Shown one piece after another: positions 61,390-64,000 of a stretch of DNA of 64,000 nt. The DNA is from Bartonella schoenbuchensis R1 (GTDB lineage Bacteria; Pseudomonadota; Alphaproteobacteria; Rhizobiales; Rhizobiaceae). The notes under the pieces are model-generated. The model was given only the letters and a program-made list of their open reading frames with translations, had not been told where the DNA came from and ran no database searches. Position 1 is the stretch's first letter. Each line of letters starts with the position of its first letter. The stretch lies in contig NZ_CP019789.1 in the NCBI RefSeq assembly GCF_002022685.1, positions 496,001 to 560,000 of the forward strand, written 5' to 3'. The translations under genes were made by a program, and so were the position numbers.

Positions 61390-62499
61390 ATGTCCGATGC
61401 GAAAAATGAAATACCGCCACAGGATGTAAATGATTCTTTATTGAATCATTTGCTTAGTAATAATGGTGTGTTACCGTATAAAAAGCGGAAGAGGTCGTCT
61501 ATTTCCCGTAATCCATTTGTCATTCTCGGTAATTTTTTTCTAATGTTGATAGTGGTTATTATTTTGGCTGTCAGCATTCCTCTTTATATTGGGAAAAGTA
61601 TATTTGAAGGAAAGGGAACGGCTGAGAAAGAAGAAATTATTTTGATCCGTCCTGGAACAGGAATTCGTGAAATTGCATCATTGCTTGAGCAACGTAGTCT
61701 TATTCGATCGTCTGATGTTTTTGTTTATGGAGTTGGTTATCATCAGAGTACGACACGTCTTAAAGCGGGTGAATATTTGATACCAGTTCATGCTTCGATG
61801 AAGGATATCATGGATATTCTTGTGAAGGGAAAGTCTATTGAGCATACATTCACAGTGCCAGAAGGTTTAACGGTTCAACAGGTTTTTGACCGATTAGCTG
61901 CTAATGAAGTTTTGGTTGGTGATCTTCCTGAGGTTTTACCTCCAGAAGGGAGCTTAATGACTGATACCATTCATTTCATTCGTGGTACAACACGTGCAGA
62001 GATTATAAAGAGATTGCGTGAAGAACAAACAAAATTAATTAATGAGATATGGGAATCTCGCTCATCCAATTTACCAATCAAGACCGTTGACGAATTTGTC
62101 ATATTGGCATCAATTGTTGAAAAAGAAACGGGAATTGCGTCAGAAAGACCTCAAATTGCTGCGGTATTTCATAACCGCCTTTCTAAAGGTATGCGCCTTC
62201 AATCCGATCCAACGGTAATTTATGGTATTTTTGGTGGAAAAGGTAAGCCTTCAGGTCGCCCAATTTATCGCTCAGATCTTGAAAAGGAAACTCCATATAA
62301 TACTTATAAAATTAATGGGTTACCGCCAACAGCTATTGCAAATCCAAGTCGTGATTCTTTAAAAGCAGTAGCGCATGCGCCGAAAAGTGATGCACTCTAT
62401 TTTGTAGCTGATGGTTCAGGTGGGCATATTTTTTCTAAAACTTTAAATGAACATAATGTGAATGTCCGTAAGTGGCGCGCATTAGAGAAAATACGTTAG
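61390..62499 (+). CDS. mltG: Endolytic murein transglycosylase
   Basis: 369 residues. One membrane anchor (about 48-70) follows a basic cytoplasmic N-terminus. The YceG domain has the glutamate of SIVEKETG (Glu244 or 246) and LQSDPTVIYGIFG, IYRSDLEKETPYNTY, and GLPPTAIANPS. It releases nascent glycan strands from the membrane. It is adjacent to gmk; the yicC gene usually between mltG and gmk in related genomes is missing. Confidence 0.95.
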   Translation: MSDAKNEIPPQDVNDSLLNHLLSNNGVLPYKKRKRSSISRNPFVILGNFFLMLIVVIILAVSIPLYIGKSIFEGKGTAEKEEIILIRPGTGIREIASLLEQRSLIRSSDVFVYGVGYHQSTTRLKAGEYLIPVHASMKDIMDILVKGKSIEHTFTVPEGLTVQQVFDRLAANEVLVGDLPEVLPPEGSLMTDTIHFIRGTTRAEIIKRLREEQTKLINEIWESRSSNLPIKTVDEFVILASIVEKETGIASERPQIAAVFHNRLSKGMRLQSDPTVIYGIFGGKGKPSGRPIYRSDLEKETPYNTYKINGLPPTAIANPSRDSLKAVAHAPKSDALYFVADGSGGHIFSKTLNEHNVNVRKWRALEKIR

Positions 62500-62574
62500 A
62501 TCTTTTTAGATCTGAAAATTCATGACTTAAATTTTAATATATGGTTTTAGAAAAAAACTTTAAAAAAGAGTGAT

Positions 62575-63243
62575 ATGATGGCATTACCAGATAGTAAATT
62601 AAGCTCTCAAACAACAAATAGACGTCGTGGTTTTTTGTTTATTCTCTCTTCACCTTCAGGTGCTGGTAAATCAACCCTTTCTCGGTTAATGCTGAAAGAT
62701 GCACAATTAGAACTATCTATAAGTGTAACAACACGACAAAGACGTCCCAGTGAAGTAGATGGTCTTCATTATCACTTTATTTCAAAGGAAGAATTTGAAC
62801 ATAAGCGTGATAAAGATGAATTTATAGAATGGGCTGAAGTTCACGGAAATTATTATGGAACTTTACGTAAAAACGTTGAAAATGCGCTGATAAATGGCCA
62901 AGATATGTTGTTTGATATTGATTATCAAGGGACAGAACAGCTTCAACAAAAAATGCCAGGGGATACTGTATCTGTTTTTATCCTCCCCCCATCGATGAAA
63001 GAGCTAGTTTCCCGTTTACATCGTCGAGCAGAAGATAGTCAGAGTATCATTGATCTGCGGTTGAATAATGCACGAACAGAGATACAACAATGGCGTTCTT
63101 ACGATTATGTTGTGATTAACGAAGATTTAGATCAGTCCTTATTACTTATTAAATCAATTTATTTAGGAGAAACAGTGAAACGTAAGCGTTGCAGTTTTCT
63201 TGAATCTTTCGTTAATACACTTGTTAGCGAAAAAATTGATTAA
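62575..63243 (+). CDS. gmk: Guanylate kinase
   Basis: 222 residues. Gmk phosphorylates GMP to GDP. The P-loop is [12 protein letters not shown] (about 26-37), followed by the guanylate-binding [17 protein letters not shown] and [19 protein letters not shown] before tandem ATGs, with 62575 the first. It is convergent with rsmA. Confidence 0.97.
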   Translation: MMALPDSKLSSQTTNRRRGFLFILSSPSGAGKSTLSRLMLKDAQLELSISVTTRQRRPSEVDGLHYHFISKEEFEHKRDKDEFIEWAEVHGNYYGTLRKNVENALINGQDMLFDIDYQGTEQLQQKMPGDTVSVFILPPSMKELVSRLHRRAEDSQSIIDLRLNNARTEIQQWRSYDYVVINEDLDQSLLLIKSIYLGETVKRKRCSFLESFVNTLVSEKID

Positions 63244-63292
63244 GGCATTTATTGTTTTAAAAAGCCTTTACATGAGTAAAAGTTTTAAACTT

Positions 63293-64000
63293 TTAAATGA
63301 CCAAATTTGCTAAAGATACAAATTCAGAAATCGAGAGTGTTTCAGCTCGACGTGTTCCGTCAATTCCAGATTTTTCTAAAAGCATTTCGCCTCCAATAGT
63401 TTTAAGACTTTGACGAAGCATTTTCCGCTTTTGTCCAAAGGCAGCTTTTGTCACAAGGCTTAATTTTTGTGTTGAACAGGGGAGAGGTTGTGGACGTGGA
63501 ATAATGTGAACAACGGAAGAAGTAACTTTAGGTATTGGTGTGAAGGCTTTTGGAGAAACATCAAAAGCAATTTTTGCAATAGCACGCCAGCCAATTAATA
63601 CACTAAGGCGGCCATAGTGAGGAGAATGAGGAGTAGCGGTAATACGTTTGGCTACTTCACGTTGAAACATCAGTGTCATTGATTTATAAAAAGGAGGCCA
63701 TGGTTCAGTTAAAATCCAATTTAATAAGAGCTGTGTTCCGATATTATATGGAAGATTTGCAATGATATGTGGTTTCTCTGGATATGCTTCAAAAATTTCT
63801 GAAAAATTTTGCTTTAGTGCATCATTACAAATAACTTTTAATTTTTGCGGATAGTGTTTTTCTATATCCAATAGCGCCTGTAGACAACGTTCATCACGTT
63901 CTATTGCTGTTACGATGGCACCTTTTGCAAGCAAGGCGCGCGTTAAACCTCCAGGGCCTGGACCAACCTCAATGACAGGTTTTCCTGCTATATTTCCTGC
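63293..64000 (-). CDS. rsmA: 16S rRNA dimethyladenosine transferase, N-terminus beyond the window
   Basis: KsgA/RsmA methylates A1518 and A1519 of 16S rRNA. The visible 236 codons start with [19 protein letters not shown] (SAM site), so the frame extends to the window edge and the true start lies beyond it. [15 protein letters not shown] carries the NxPY catalytic motif, and [24 protein letters not shown] follows. The C-terminal end at 63293 is complete. Confidence 0.95.
   Translation of the reverse strand, partial: AGNIAGKPVIEVGPGPGGLTRALLAKGAIVTAIERDERCLQALLDIEKHYPQKLKVICNDALKQNFSEIFEAYPEKPHIIANLPYNIGTQLLLNWILTEPWPPFYKSMTLMFQREVAKRITATPHSPHYGRLSVLIGWRAIAKIAFDVSPKAFTPIPKVTSSVVHIIPRPQPLPCSTQKLSLVTKAAFGQKRKMLRQSLKTIGGEMLLEKSGIDGTRRAETLSISEFVSLANLVI

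Overview
This AT-rich window looks like core chromosome of a Bartonella species (Alphaproteobacteria, Hyphomicrobiales). The grounds are an Omp43/Omp2b-type porin, a complete hemin-uptake locus in the Bartonella arrangement (hutA, hemS, hutB, hutC, hmuV, with tonB divergent), and standard rhizobial gene orders: rpoZ-rsh-pyrE-acpS-lepB-rnc-era-recO, rpsF-rpsR-rplI-dnaB-radA-cvpA-purF and fabD-fabG-acpP-fabF-mltG-gmk. The assignment is by recognition of protein families and gene order, not by a database search. I see no insertion sequence, prophage, CRISPR array or secretion island.

Layout. 0-6.2 kb (minus): probable glnE start, PleC-type kinase, aminopeptidase N, family 4 uracil-DNA glycosylase. 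6.6-11.7 kb (minus): thiamine operon thiC-thiO-thiS-thiG-thiE-thiD, with thiC and thiO frameshifted. 12.7-14.3 kb: porin and tRNA-Ser(GCT). 15-22.3 kb: hemin locus. 22.5-24.6 kb: lytic transglycosylase (frameshifted). 24.9-35.1 kb (mostly plus): dapA, smpB, family 5 UDG, then rpoZ to recO. 35.2-37.8 kb: panC and a tandem pair of panB genes. 38.3-48.4 kb: HD hydrolase, ygfZ, pyrC, cysS, DUF421, an Atm1-type exporter, psd and pssA, an SDR. 48.4-56.7 kb (minus): purF, cvpA, radA, dnaB, rplI, DUF2232, rpsR, rpsF. 57-64 kb: PAP2 phosphatase, fatty acid cluster, mltG, gmk and the incomplete rsmA.

The most important observation is that eight genes (thiO, thiC twice, slt, lepB, recO, pyrC, purF, dnaB) are each broken by a single-base indel in or beside a homopolymer run. 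Restoring one base brings every gene to a whole number of codons and normal family length. Several of these genes are normally essential (dnaB, lepB), so most are probably sequencing or assembly errors. Three of the nine indels fall within 1.6 kb of thiC-thiO, where real decay is also possible.

Other points of note are a tandem panB duplication whose first copy has lost conserved glycines and which carries a relic of the panC 3' end at its junction, a nested stem structure in the rpsF leader that could be an S6:S18 autoregulatory site, a strong hairpin between hutA and hemS, and a few gene-free stretches with possible coding relics. I did not find a convincing undescribed system; the window is dominated by housekeeping genes.
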